A stretch of 64,000 nucleotides of DNA from SYIM01 sp039800325. GTDB lineage: Bacteria; Pseudomonadota; Gammaproteobacteria; Burkholderiales; Burkholderiaceae_E. Positions within the stretch are counted from its first letter, which is position 1. Each line of letters opens with the position of its first letter. The stretch is from positions 62,001-126,000 of the forward strand of contig JBDLQY010000124.1 of assembly GCA_039800325.1 (NCBI GenBank). The letters run 5' to 3'. This document shows, one piece after another, positions 52,116-60,886 of this stretch. The position numbers were made by a program, and so were the translations under genes. The notes below the pieces were generated by a model. It was not told the DNA's origin and made no database searches. It worked only from the letters and a program-made list of their open reading frames with translations.

Positions 52116-54203
52116 TCAGCCGGCTGTGACCACCAGATTGCCCAGGCTATCGACCCGTGCCTCAAAGCCGGGCTCCAGCCACACGGTGGTGTCGGCCTGC
52201 TCAAGAATGGCGGGCCCTGACACATGCGCATCCACGGGAAGCTCAAGCCGGGCATAGCGTTGTGCCGTCCACCAGCGACCTTGGTGATAAACCGATTGCG
52301 TACCTACGGGCTGGGTTGATCCTGGCCCTCTGGGGGCGAGCACGCCCAGATCGAACTTGGGCCTGACACCGACCATGGCATGCCGAAGATTCATGACGCG
52401 AATCGCAAGGCCGTGCAGGGCGCGGCCGAAAGCGCGTTGATAGGCGGCTTCGAAGGCGGTCTGGATACCCTCGCGGCTAAGAGCCTCGCGCGATACGGTG
52501 ACGTTCAGCGTGTGTGTCTGACCCAAATAGAGCATGTCGAGTGTCAGGTGTTCTTCGATGCGCTCAAGTCGCACGCCTGCGGCCCGCAGGCGCTGCGTGC
52601 AGGCTTGCGCGAGATCATCAACACGGGTCTTCAGGGCATCGATATCGAGGTCTGCCAGCGCCACATTGAGTGTCTGGACAGCGTCATGACGCATGTCAGC
52701 CATGACACAGCCTAGAGCGGAAGTGACGCCGGGGTAGCGGGGAATAAGGCCCGTGGTGACGCCCACTTCACGCATCATGGCGCACACATGTAACGCACCG
52801 CCGCCGCCAAAGGGCATGTAGACAAAGCGCCTGGGATCGTGGCCTCGTTCGATGGAGACCACTCGGATGGCTCCGGCCATCTTGGCATTGGCAACCGTGA
52901 GGATGGCCTCAGCGGCCTCTTCAGTGCTTAAACCCAGAGGTGTGCCCACATGCTGATCAATAGCGGTGCGTGCTGCGTTTAGATCGAACGCTTTGAGCAG
53001 ACCGCCCCCCAGCGGGCGATCAGCCGCGATTCTTCCGAGAACCAGATTGGCATCGGTGACCGTAGGGCGGGTATTGCCACGTGCATAGCAGGCCGGGCCC
53101 GGATTGGATCCTGCGGATTCCGGCCCCACCTGAAGCATGCCACCGCCGTCGACCGAGGCTATTGAGCCTCCACCTGCACCAATGGTTTCAATTTGAATCA
53201 TCGGCGAACGTACGACCAGGCCAAACTCGATGGCGGTCTGCGAGGCAAGCGCAGCCAGGCCTTCGGCAACCAGTGACACATCAAATGAGGTGCCGCCCAT
53301 GTCACCCGTGATGAGATCTGGAAAACCGGCACTGCGCGCGATAGCGGCGCATGCGATGACGCCCGCGGCGGGGCCTGACAAAGCGGTACGAATCGGAAAC
53401 TCACAGGCGGTTGCGCGCGACATCACGCCACCATTGCTTTGCACGATCAGCAGTTCGCCCGCGAAGCCGTGCGCGCGAAGATCGCCTTCGAGTCGGGCCA
53501 GATAGCTGCCGACGACCGGTTGCAGCGCTGCGTTAAGGGTCGCCGTTGACAGGCGCTCAAACTCGCGAATCTCGGGTAGTACCTCGGTAGCAGCGGTTAC
53601 GCTGGTATTGGGCCACAGTTCGCGCACCGCCTGGACCGCCGCGCGCTCATTGGCTGGATTGGCATAGGCGTTGATGAAGAAGATGCATACCGCGGTGCAG
53701 CCGGCATCAAGCAGCGCGCGCGCCTGAGCGCGTACCTGATCGAGATTGACCGGCGTGTGAATACTGCCGTCAGCCAGCACACGCTCCACCACCTCAAGCC
53801 GCAGATCGCGAGCCACGATGGGCGTGAATTCGCCGCGTAGACCCCAGGTTCGCGGTCGGTCGCGGCGACGCATCTCCAGCACGTCGCGAAATCCGTGTGT
53901 GGTGATGATGCCGGTGGTCGCCACCTTGCGTTCGAGCAGGGCATTCGTGCCCACCGTTGTGCCGTGCACGATGGTGGCTACCGACGATGCCGCATGGGTT
54001 ACATCACCCGATGCGGCGCCAGCAGCCTGAATGATGCCATTGATGAAACCGCGAGCCTCTTCACCACGGGTGGACGGAACCTTGACGATGCGTGCTGTGC
54101 CCGAGCCTTCGTCCAGAATGAACAGATCGGTGAAGGTTCCGCCTACGTCTACGCCGATCACGGTGCGTCCGGCCCCAGTGCTGGTCATATGAGTCGGATT
54201 CAT
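52116..54203 (-). CDS. hyuA: Hydantoinase/oxoprolinase subunit A (HyuA)
   Basis: This 695-residue subunit belongs to the ATP-dependent cyclic amide hydrolase group (N-methylhydantoinase, 5-oxoprolinase), which also includes acetone and acetophenone carboxylases. The nucleotide fold is visible as VIGVDVGGTFTDLFILDEGSG near the N-terminus, VVHGTTVGTNALLERKVATTGIITTHGF, DMGGTSFDVSLV and PFGGGGALHVC. Its start overlaps the hyuB stop as ATGA, so the two subunits are made together. The substrate could be a hydantoin, an oxoproline-like lactam or another cyclic amide; a carboxylase role cannot be excluded. Confidence 0.93.
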   Translation of the reverse strand: MNPTHMTSTGAGRTVIGVDVGGTFTDLFILDEGSGTARIVKVPSTRGEEARGFINGIIQAAGAASGDVTHAASSVATIVHGTTVGTNALLERKVATTGIITTHGFRDVLEMRRRDRPRTWGLRGEFTPIVARDLRLEVVERVLADGSIHTPVNLDQVRAQARALLDAGCTAVCIFFINAYANPANERAAVQAVRELWPNTSVTAATEVLPEIREFERLSTATLNAALQPVVGSYLARLEGDLRAHGFAGELLIVQSNGGVMSRATACEFPIRTALSGPAAGVIACAAIARSAGFPDLITGDMGGTSFDVSLVAEGLAALASQTAIEFGLVVRSPMIQIETIGAGGGSIASVDGGGMLQVGPESAGSNPGPACYARGNTRPTVTDANLVLGRIAADRPLGGGLLKAFDLNAARTAIDQHVGTPLGLSTEEAAEAILTVANAKMAGAIRVVSIERGHDPRRFVYMPFGGGGALHVCAMMREVGVTTGLIPRYPGVTSALGCVMADMRHDAVQTLNVALADLDIDALKTRVDDLAQACTQRLRAAGVRLERIEEHLTLDMLYLGQTHTLNVTVSREALSREGIQTAFEAAYQRAFGRALHGLAIRVMNLRHAMVGVRPKFDLGVLAPRGPGSTQPVGTQSVYHQGRWWTAQRYARLELPVDAHVSGPAILEQADTTVWLEPGFEARVDSLGNLVVTAG

Positions 54204-55936
54204 CGCGGTACCCCTGCCTGCTGACCTGCGCTTGGCCCGGCGTCTGCGGCATTGTCACGGCCCGAATCGGTGTAGCCCAGTGCTGCGTCGCGGGCCAGCC
54301 TGGCAGGGTCTCGCCGGGCGGCGTCGCCCCAACCTCCGCCGCCAGGTGTGAGCAGACGCACTCGTTCGCCGCGTTTGATGCGGATGCCGCGCATCTTTGA
54401 CACCATGGGTGGGCGCAGCCACTGCCCCTCGTTCTCATACTCGAACACGTTAGCCCTGGCATCGCCGCCACCGGCAATACCTTTTGGTGGCGAGCGGCCA
54501 CGCTCACCGAAAATGAAAACCTCGGCACTATCTTCGAGCAGTTCGATTTCGTAAATGGCCCCGAGTCCACCCCGGTACTCTCCGGCGCCGGCCGAGCCGT
54601 CGCGCAGGGCCCACTGAGTGAATCGAACCGGGTAGGCGGCTTCGAGAATTTCAAGTGGCGGTATGGTGGCAGTAGAGATCGGCGCATTGCCGTGCGACAG
54701 GCCGTCTCCCTCGCTGTGGCCGCCATGACCCCCACCAAAAAAGCTGAACATCACCCAGCGCTGACCTTTGCGACGCGGATCACTGCGGTGTCCCGCGATC
54801 GACAGTGCATTGATGGTGCCGTATGCATGGGCGACCGCCCGTTTGGGATCGGCTTGCGCAGTGGCGCTGAAGACCACATCGATCATGCGCAGAATGGTCT
54901 CGGTATAGCCACCCACCGGGCGAGGGCGCGCCGCGGTAATGAGCATGCCATCGGGCATGATGAACTTCACGGCATCGAGCACGCCAGCGTTGGCCGGCAC
55001 ATCCGGAAAGACATGCTTGAGCGCAACGTAGCAGGCCGCCACCGCAGTTGCCCGCGAGATATTGACGGGGCCAGCACACTGTGGCGAGGTGCGCGAGAAG
55101 TCGAGCGTGAGCTGGTCGCCCTCGATGGTCATATCGAGGGCAATCGTGAGCAGCTCGTCCGTGACGCCGTCATTATCGAGCACGTCGCTGAAGCTATACC
55201 GGCCATCGGGCAGTTCGCGCACGTGCGAGCGCATCAGACGCTCAGCGCGAGCGCGCAGTTCGGCAAGTGCCTGCTCGATACGGGTATCGCCCACTTCATC
55301 GAGCAAGTCGGCCAGACGGCGGGCACCCAGCTCGAGGGCGGCCAACTGTCCGTTGAGATCGCCCCACATGCTGTCGGGAAGTCGCGTATTGGCCCGCAGA
55401 ATGGCCAATACGTCTTCATCCATCTGATGATTGCGCACGATACGCACGGGCGGGATCTGTACGGCTTCCTGCCAGCATTCGGTAGCGGCCGGATTGTAGT
55501 TACCGGGGACGGCGCCACCCACATCGTGCCAGTGTGCTGCCGACGCCAGAAAGCAGAACAGGTGACCCTTGCGATAGACCGGCCGCACCAGTTTGAAATC
55601 GCTGGCGTGTGTGCCGCCCTCGTAGGGGTCGTTAAAGAGCCAGACGTCGCCATCGCGCATGCCGCCACGAGACCCGGCAGCGGCCATGGCCGCGCGTACG
55701 GCGAAGGACATGGCACCGACAAAGACGGGTAATCCTGATTTGCCCTGTACCAGCGTATCGCCCGTGCGCGCGTCGTACAAACCGTGGCAGGCGTCGTGGG
55801 CCTCGGCGATGATGGGATTAAAGGCCGTGCGGTAAAGCGTGGCGTCCATTTCGTCGGCCACCTGCTCGAGTCGACCCTTGAGTACTGCCAGGGTAACTGC
55901 GTCCAGAGAAGGTAATGCTGAGCTTGAATCAGGCAT
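54200..55936 (-). CDS. hyuB: Hydantoinase/oxoprolinase subunit B (HyuB)
   Basis: This 578-residue partner of HyuA starts MPDSSSALPSLDAVTLAVLKGRLEQVADEMDATLYRTAFNPIIAEAHDACHGLYDARTG, the diagnostic HyuB beginning. It has DVWLFNDPYEGGTHASDFKLVRPVY, NISRATAVAACYVALK and the ending RGERVRLLTPGGGGWGDAARRDP. ATG 55936 overlaps the small aconitase-like subunit gene by eight bases; a longer frame upstream is a shadow. HyuA and HyuB form the catalytic complex. Confidence 0.93.
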   Translation of the reverse strand: MPDSSSALPSLDAVTLAVLKGRLEQVADEMDATLYRTAFNPIIAEAHDACHGLYDARTGDTLVQGKSGLPVFVGAMSFAVRAAMAAAGSRGGMRDGDVWLFNDPYEGGTHASDFKLVRPVYRKGHLFCFLASAAHWHDVGGAVPGNYNPAATECWQEAVQIPPVRIVRNHQMDEDVLAILRANTRLPDSMWGDLNGQLAALELGARRLADLLDEVGDTRIEQALAELRARAERLMRSHVRELPDGRYSFSDVLDNDGVTDELLTIALDMTIEGDQLTLDFSRTSPQCAGPVNISRATAVAACYVALKHVFPDVPANAGVLDAVKFIMPDGMLITAARPRPVGGYTETILRMIDVVFSATAQADPKRAVAHAYGTINALSIAGHRSDPRRKGQRWVMFSFFGGGHGGHSEGDGLSHGNAPISTATIPPLEILEAAYPVRFTQWALRDGSAGAGEYRGGLGAIYEIELLEDSAEVFIFGERGRSPPKGIAGGGDARANVFEYENEGQWLRPPMVSKMRGIRIKRGERVRLLTPGGGGWGDAARRDPARLARDAALGYTDSGRDNAADAGPSAGQQAGVPR

Positions 55937-56447
55937 GGGAGGGGCGCGTGTAGCGTTGTTTAAGGAGTTGCAGTAGGCCCCCCGCGCGAACCATGTCGTA
56001 CAGGAAGCCAGGAATGGGAGCGCATTGAAGTACCCGCCCGTCAGGACCTTGCAGACGCGGCGGTCCGGATTCGGGATCAAACGAAATCTGCCAGTGCTCG
56101 CCCTCAGTCATTGACTGGGCTTCGTTACAGGTGAGCAGCAGCAGGCCCAGGTTGAAGGCATTGCGAAAAAACAGTCCGCTGTAAGAGGGCGCCACCACAG
56201 CGGCCAGGCCGAGTTCGCGCAGAGCACCGGCCGCCTGCTCGCGCGATGAGCCGATGCCGAAGTTTGGGCCGGCCACCAGCAGGTCGCCTGATGAGACGCC
56301 TGAGGCGAAGTCAGGGCGCACGGCCTCAAGACAATGCTGTGCGATAACGTCAATGCCGTGTTTCATCCAGGCACCGGGCGCCAGCACGTCGGTATCGATG
56401 TCAGCACCCACCCGCCACACACGGCCGGTCGCTCTATCAGTGCTCAT
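55929..56447 (-). CDS. Aconitase-family small subunit, LeuD-like
   Basis: This 172-residue swivel-domain subunit resembles the small chain of 3-isopropylmalate dehydratase and of two-chain homoaconitase or dimethylmaleate hydratase. Conserved parts are VGADIDTDVLAPGAWM (substrate loop) and GPNFGIGSSREQAAGALRELG, with the SSRE catalytic turn, and VAPSYSGLFFRNAFNLGL. It overlaps the large subunit gene by four bases and hyuB by eight. Its place next to hyuBA and away from leuA/leuB argues against leucine synthesis. Confidence 0.9.
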   Translation of the reverse strand: MSTDRATGRVWRVGADIDTDVLAPGAWMKHGIDVIAQHCLEAVRPDFASGVSSGDLLVAGPNFGIGSSREQAAGALRELGLAAVVAPSYSGLFFRNAFNLGLLLLTCNEAQSMTEGEHWQISFDPESGPPRLQGPDGRVLQCAPIPGFLYDMVRAGGLLQLLKQRYTRPSHA

Positions 56448-57742
56448 CCCAGCACCTCGCGAGGGTCGGTGATGCGGCCGCGCAGGGCCGATGCTGCTAC
56501 GGTGTAGGGCGAACCCAGATAAACCTGAACGCTGGCTGGACCCATGCGGCCACGAAAGTTACGGGCTGTACTCGAAATAACCGTGCTGTCGGCATCGAAT
56601 ACGCCGCCGTAGCCAGCACAGGCACCACAGCTGTTGGCCAGAACCTGCGCACCGGCATCGGTCAGCACCGTCATCACGCCTTCAGCCTGCGCCTGCTGCT
56701 GTTCACGCAGACTGGCTGGTGCGACCATCAGCCGTACACCAGGCGCCACCTTGCGCCCGCGCAGCACCTGGGCAGCGGCCCGGAGGTCTTCAAGCTTAGC
56801 GCCGGTGCAGGCACCGATATAGGCGATGTCCAGCTTGACCTGATTAAAGTCTGTGACCGGTGCCGAACGGGCGGGACTGAAGGGCGCTGCAACTTGTGGC
56901 GCCAGACGGTCGGCCAGGAATTCATGCTGCGTCAGCGGCGCGTCGTCGTCTGTATGCCATTGTTCCCAGCCCTCAAGTTGCTGAGGGGTGACGCCCGCCG
57001 CCGTCAGATAGTCCACCGTAGTCTGGTCCGCCGCGATCAGTCCAACCTGAGCGCCCAGCTCTGCACTCATATTGGACAAGGTCATACGCTCCTGCATCGA
57101 GAGGGCCCGTACCGCAGACCCGGCAAATTCAACGGCCTGATACTCACCGCCGTTCATGCCGAAGCGAGCAATCATGTGCAGCATCATGTCTTTGGCGCTG
57201 ACGCCGGGCTGCAGATGGCCCTGCCAGGCCATGCGAATAGTGCGCGGAACCTGCACCCAGATTTCACCGGTGACAACCACGCCCAGCATTTCGGTGGCAC
57301 CGATGCCAAACATATAGCTGGCAAAGGCGCCTCCTGTCGGCGAATGGGAGTCTCCACCCACGCAGAACATGCCAGGCCTGAGGTGACCGCGCTCAGGCAG
57401 CACCACATGACAGATGCCCTCGCTATCGATGACATTGGCCTGTGGTAAGGCCCATTCCCGGGCGGCCTCACGAGCGATGCGAACGATACGACGCGACTCA
57501 TCATCCTGCTCGGGTACATAGTGGTCCATGACCAGCACGAGGCGCGAGGGGTCTTTGGGGCCAACCCCCAACTCCGCCAGCATGGGCTTGAGGCGGCGTG
57601 GCCCGGATGAGTCGTGAAACATGGCCAGATCGACCGCGCAGGTGACAAGCTCGCCAACGGTCACGGCGGTTTTACCCGTGGCGCGGGCGATCAGCTTTTG
57701 AGCGAGCGTCTGGGGCTGTTTCTCAACGACCTGCATCATCAT
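56444..57742 (-). CDS. Aconitase-family large subunit, LeuC-like
   Basis: This subunit of about 432 residues should carry the [4Fe-4S] cluster: Cys residues are visible in IGACTGAKLEDL and NSCGACAGYGG. Further marks are VMDHYVPEQDDES, SEGICHVVLPERGHLRPGMFCVGGDSHSPTGGAFASYMFGIGATEM and MSAELGAQVGLIAADQTT. It is the short LeuC/HacA/DmdA type and probably hydrates or dehydrates a branched or unsaturated di- or tricarboxylate. It starts at one of three ATGs (57742, 57739 or 57736) inside the end of the GntR gene, with GGAG just upstream. Confidence 0.9.
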   Translation of the reverse strand: MMMQVVEKQPQTLAQKLIARATGKTAVTVGELVTCAVDLAMFHDSSGPRRLKPMLAELGVGPKDPSRLVLVMDHYVPEQDDESRRIVRIAREAAREWALPQANVIDSEGICHVVLPERGHLRPGMFCVGGDSHSPTGGAFASYMFGIGATEMLGVVVTGEIWVQVPRTIRMAWQGHLQPGVSAKDMMLHMIARFGMNGGEYQAVEFAGSAVRALSMQERMTLSNMSAELGAQVGLIAADQTTVDYLTAAGVTPQQLEGWEQWHTDDDAPLTQHEFLADRLAPQVAAPFSPARSAPVTDFNQVKLDIAYIGACTGAKLEDLRAAAQVLRGRKVAPGVRLMVAPASLREQQQAQAEGVMTVLTDAGAQVLANSCGACAGYGGVFDADSTVISSTARNFRGRMGPASVQVYLGSPYTVAASALRGRITDPREVLG

Positions 57743-58526
57743 CGCTCCAGATCGAAGCCCGTACCTGTCCGCTGCTCGAAATGTCCAGGTGGTAGGCATA
57801 GCGCTCGGGTCGGTACAGGCCATGCAGCCACTGAACGGGTCGATCTTCCTGGTCGTAGACCACGCGTTCGACCTCAAGCAGCGCACTGCCAACAGCAATA
57901 TCGAGGTGAGTGGCGACCTGGGAATCAGCCTGGCGGGCACTGACTGTTTGATAGGTTCGTCCAGGCTTAATGCCTTGCTGGGCAATCAGTTCAAGCAGTG
58001 GGTGCCTGCGAAGATCGTCCCGACGGGGACGCTGCAGCACCGACTGGGGTACGTAGGCCGTTATAAGCGAGACCGCCTCACGTCCCATGCTGCGAACGCG
58101 CACGACCTTCCAGACGCGCGCGTCATCGGGCAGGGCCAAAGCTTTGCCTATTGCTGCAGGCGCCGACTGCAGGCTGAGTTCAACGAGCCGCACGCTTGTG
58201 CGCCGGCTGGTCTGGACAATGCTGTCCATCAAGCCAGTGAGTCGTCCGCCAGAAGATTCAGAGCTGTCGCCAGTGTCAATTCTGTCGCGCTTGATCGGAC
58301 GGGTGCCACGACCTGGCTCGCGACGGATGAGCTGCTCGTCGGCTAAGTGCTGAAGTGCCCGTCGGACGGTGACGCGACCGACGCCAAAGTCTTGCGCCAG
58401 GCGAATTTCGGACGGCATGCCAGCGTCGAAACGGCCGTCAAGAAGCTGCTCGCGTAGCACCAAATAAACCCGGTGGTACTTGGGAAGCGGCATTTCGACG
58501 GAGGTGATAGACGTAATACCAGGCAT
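57723..58526 (-). CDS. GntR family transcriptional regulator, HutC/UTRA subfamily
   Basis: This regulator has an N-terminal GntR winged helix (YHRVYLVLREQLLDGRFDAGMPSEIRLAQDFGVGRVTVRRALQHLADEQLIRREPGRGTRPI) and a C-terminal UTRA effector domain (ESGG onward; ending QWLHGLYRPERYAYHLDI). ATG 58526 gives 267 residues; ATG 58493 is shorter, and a start at 58682 would leave only 13 bases to the divergent gene, so I reject it. It heads the operon and overlaps the LeuC-like gene by about 20 bases. It likely controls this operon and the divergent MmgE/PrpD gene. Confidence 0.87.
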   Translation of the reverse strand: MPGITSITSVEMPLPKYHRVYLVLREQLLDGRFDAGMPSEIRLAQDFGVGRVTVRRALQHLADEQLIRREPGRGTRPIKRDRIDTGDSSESSGGRLTGLMDSIVQTSRRTSVRLVELSLQSAPAAIGKALALPDDARVWKVVRVRSMGREAVSLITAYVPQSVLQRPRRDDLRRHPLLELIAQQGIKPGRTYQTVSARQADSQVATHLDIAVGSALLEVERVVYDQEDRPVQWLHGLYRPERYAYHLDISSSGQVRASIWSDDDAGR

Positions 58527-58539
58527 ATCAGGCAATGGA

Positions 58540-58559
58540 TCTATTGATGGAACAATAGA
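58540..58559. promoter_or_regulatory. Inverted repeat in the GntR-MmgE/PrpD divergent region, likely operator
   Basis: TCTATTG at 58540-58546 and CAATAGA at 58553-58559 form a seven-base inverted repeat over six bases. It is in an AT-rich patch between the regulator start (58526) and the divergent gene start (58696). Its size and place fit a GntR/HutC-type site. Confidence 0.55.
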
Positions 58560-58695
58560 GCTGCGAGCGTTAAGATCAGGTCGGAGGATGAGCGTGTCAA
58601 AGACTGCTGTCAACAATGGCCCCTCAGCCGGGTCCAGAGCACTTTGGCAGACTTTAAGATCTAGTGGAGCCACTGCATTCACGGAGCTTTAGAGC

Positions 58696-60081
58696 ATGAA
58701 AGACAGCACGCAGCAATTGAGCGAATTTTTTTCTGCCCTTCAGTTTTCCGACCTTCCCGCCTCAGTGACAGAACAACTGTCATGGGTGCTCGCCGACACC
58801 ACGGCGGCCATCGTCGCAGGGTCCGCTGAACCCGAAGTGCTAAGCCTAAGCCGACGGCTACGCCGCCACGCAGGCCCTGCGGTGCTGCCGGGGCAGGGAC
58901 TGAGTGCCCAGCCCGATGTCGCTGCGTTGGTCAACGGCACGGCGGGCACTTTCCTCGAGATGGATGAAGGCAATCGCTTCTCCAGAGGGCACCCTGGCAT
59001 TCATGTGATTCCGGCCGCGCTGGCCGTGTGCCAAGACCGGGGACTTGCTGCCCAGCGGTTTTTGCTGGGTGTTCTTGCCGGATATGAAGTGGGTTCACGT
59101 ATTGGCGCCGCCAGCAGGCTGCGCGGCGCTATGCATCCCCACGGCACCTGGGGCACGGTGGGTGCGGCGGCGGCCTGCGCGCGCGCAGTTCAGCTGGCAG
59201 AGTCTTCATTTGCCGAGACCCTCAATATTGCCACCTCACTCACCACTGCCAGTTCCAAACGCACCATGCTCGAGGGGGGGCTGGTGCGTAATGTGTATGC
59301 GGGGCTTGCCAATCGCAACGGTCTGCTCGCCCTTGACCTGGCTGAAAGCGGCTTTAGCGGCGAGCGTGCGGGCATCGCCTCGGTGTTCGGGCAGGTGGTT
59401 TCAGAGTCGCTTGATGAGATCGCCCTTGTTCGGGGCCTGGGCTCCGAATGGCATATCAATCAAAACTACTTCAAGCGGCACTCCTGCTGTCGCTACAACC
59501 ACGGCACCCTCGATGCGCTCGACATGCTGGCTGATGCACAGGGCTTACCCGCGCCTGATCAGATCGAGCGAATCGAGGTCGCTACCTACAATCTTGCGGC
59601 CGAGCTCAGCGATCCTTCGCCGCGCAACACGCTGGCAGCCAAGTTCTCTGTGCCGTTTGCAGTGGCCACCCGAATCGTGCGTGGATCAAGTGGTTTGACC
59701 AGTTTTACCTGGGACGCGCTGCGCGATCCACAGACCCTGGCGCTCGCCGCGCGGGTGTCGGTACGCGAAGACCCCGCGATGACCCAAAGGCTGCCTCATG
59801 AGCGACCGGCACAGGTGCTCATTTACCTGCGCGATGGCAGTTGTCTGCAGGCGCAGGCGGGCGTCAATCGCGGCGACGATGCTTCGCCCTACACGCGTGC
59901 CGAGCTGCGTGCCAAGTTTCTTGAACTCACCGGACGAGTATGGCCAGCCGGGCACTGCGACGCCGTGCTCGAGGCCACGCTTGCGCTGGGGCGCGATCGG
60001 CCCGGCTCTCAGGCGGCAGCGCTGGCATGGTCTGAGTGGTGTCGGCTGTTGGCGCAAGCGCCGCGCGGGGGCGCTGCCTGA
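58696..60081 (+). CDS. MmgE/PrpD family protein
   Basis: This 461-residue protein belongs to the MmgE/PrpD family, which holds 2-methylcitrate dehydratase, cis-aconitate decarboxylase and iminodisuccinate epimerase. Visible marks are LEMDEGNRFSRGHPGIHVIPAALA (active-site Asp and His region), HGTWGTVGAAAACARAV, and FKRHSCCRYNHGTLDALDML. The PrpD prpBCD neighbours are absent, so 2-methylcitrate is not implied. It is divergent from the GntR regulator and convergent with the racemase-like gene. A dehydratase, decarboxylase or epimerase acting on a polycarboxylate is the best guess. Confidence 0.9.
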   Translation: MKDSTQQLSEFFSALQFSDLPASVTEQLSWVLADTTAAIVAGSAEPEVLSLSRRLRRHAGPAVLPGQGLSAQPDVAALVNGTAGTFLEMDEGNRFSRGHPGIHVIPAALAVCQDRGLAAQRFLLGVLAGYEVGSRIGAASRLRGAMHPHGTWGTVGAAAACARAVQLAESSFAETLNIATSLTTASSKRTMLEGGLVRNVYAGLANRNGLLALDLAESGFSGERAGIASVFGQVVSESLDEIALVRGLGSEWHINQNYFKRHSCCRYNHGTLDALDMLADAQGLPAPDQIERIEVATYNLAAELSDPSPRNTLAAKFSVPFAVATRIVRGSSGLTSFTWDALRDPQTLALAARVSVREDPAMTQRLPHERPAQVLIYLRDGSCLQAQAGVNRGDDASPYTRAELRAKFLELTGRVWPAGHCDAVLEATLALGRDRPGSQAAALAWSEWCRLLAQAPRGGAA

Positions 60082-60098
60082 CGGCCCAAGCCAAACGC

Positions 60099-60866
60099 TT
60101 ACGAGCGTAGCCCTGATTGGGCGGCCGCCAGCATCGTCTGCAACATCTCGAGCCTGGGGTGCATGGGCGCAGGGTAGGCAGTGCTGCTGTGCGAGAGGCC
60201 CAGCGACAAAGCGGCCAGCGCCATCTGATAGCTGAGCGGTCCGGGATTAATCAGCGGTACGCTCAGCCGTGGCGCAAGCCAGGCGTGTGCCTGATGCATG
60301 GTGGTCGAGCCCAGAATCAGCACGTCGGCGCCATCGTCTTTAACCGCGCGCTCAGCCGCCTGCTCAAGCAGCGGAAAAACGTCTTCTTCCTTGCCCGCCA
60401 AAAGCGCTTGATTATCGGGCGGTACTTCGATGGCCCGCACTGAGGCACATTTATGATGCATGCCCAGCTCATCGAGCGCTTTTTTATAGAGAGGCTTCCA
60501 GCGACTGGCCATCGTGATAATCGAGAAGCGATCACCCAGCATCAGCGCGGCCAGCATTGAACACTTGCCGGGTCCAAAGACCGGAATTCTGAGGACCGAG
60601 CGCAGGGCGGCCACCCCGGAGTCGCTCATCGTGTCGATGCATACCGCGTGGTACCCCTGGTCGGCAGCTCGGCAGCCTGCCTCAAAGATAGACACATCGG
60701 CAAGCACGAAATCATGATGGCTGGAGTAGTTAGCGGGACCCGCCTTAACCGGACGGTAATCAAACAAAACATCGTCAGGAAGCTTGAGGCTGTCCAGTTG
60801 TGCCCGCCGCAATGCCAGATTTTCGTCTGACATGGCAAAGGGCACGATAACCAGAATGCGTTTCAC
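60099..60866 (-). CDS. Asp/Glu/hydantoin racemase-fold protein without the two catalytic Cys
   Basis: This 255-residue protein has the pseudo-symmetric fold of the Asp/Glu racemase superfamily (MKRILVIVPFAMSDEN, IPVFGPGKCSMLAALMLGDRFSIITM, ADVLILGSTTMHQAH, VPLINPGPLSYQMALAAL). The usual first catalytic Cys aligns with Thr in CIDTMSDSG and the second, in the GC-T/A motif, with Ser (LGSTTM). A two-base proton-transfer mechanism through Cys is therefore unlikely, and a lyase, isomerase or decarboxylase role is possible. It follows the UxaA-type gene by 20 bases. Confidence 0.85.
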   Translation of the reverse strand: MKRILVIVPFAMSDENLALRRAQLDSLKLPDDVLFDYRPVKAGPANYSSHHDFVLADVSIFEAGCRAADQGYHAVCIDTMSDSGVAALRSVLRIPVFGPGKCSMLAALMLGDRFSIITMASRWKPLYKKALDELGMHHKCASVRAIEVPPDNQALLAGKEEDVFPLLEQAAERAVKDDGADVLILGSTTMHQAHAWLAPRLSVPLINPGPLSYQMALAALSLGLSHSSTAYPAPMHPRLEMLQTMLAAAQSGLRS

Positions 60867-60886
60867 GGCTTGACTCCTGTCTTGAC

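Noticed and set aside
58527..58682. 52-residue extension of the HutC-type regulator to 58682
   Set aside because: It would leave 13 bases to the divergent gene, include the likely operator, and has no family similarity.
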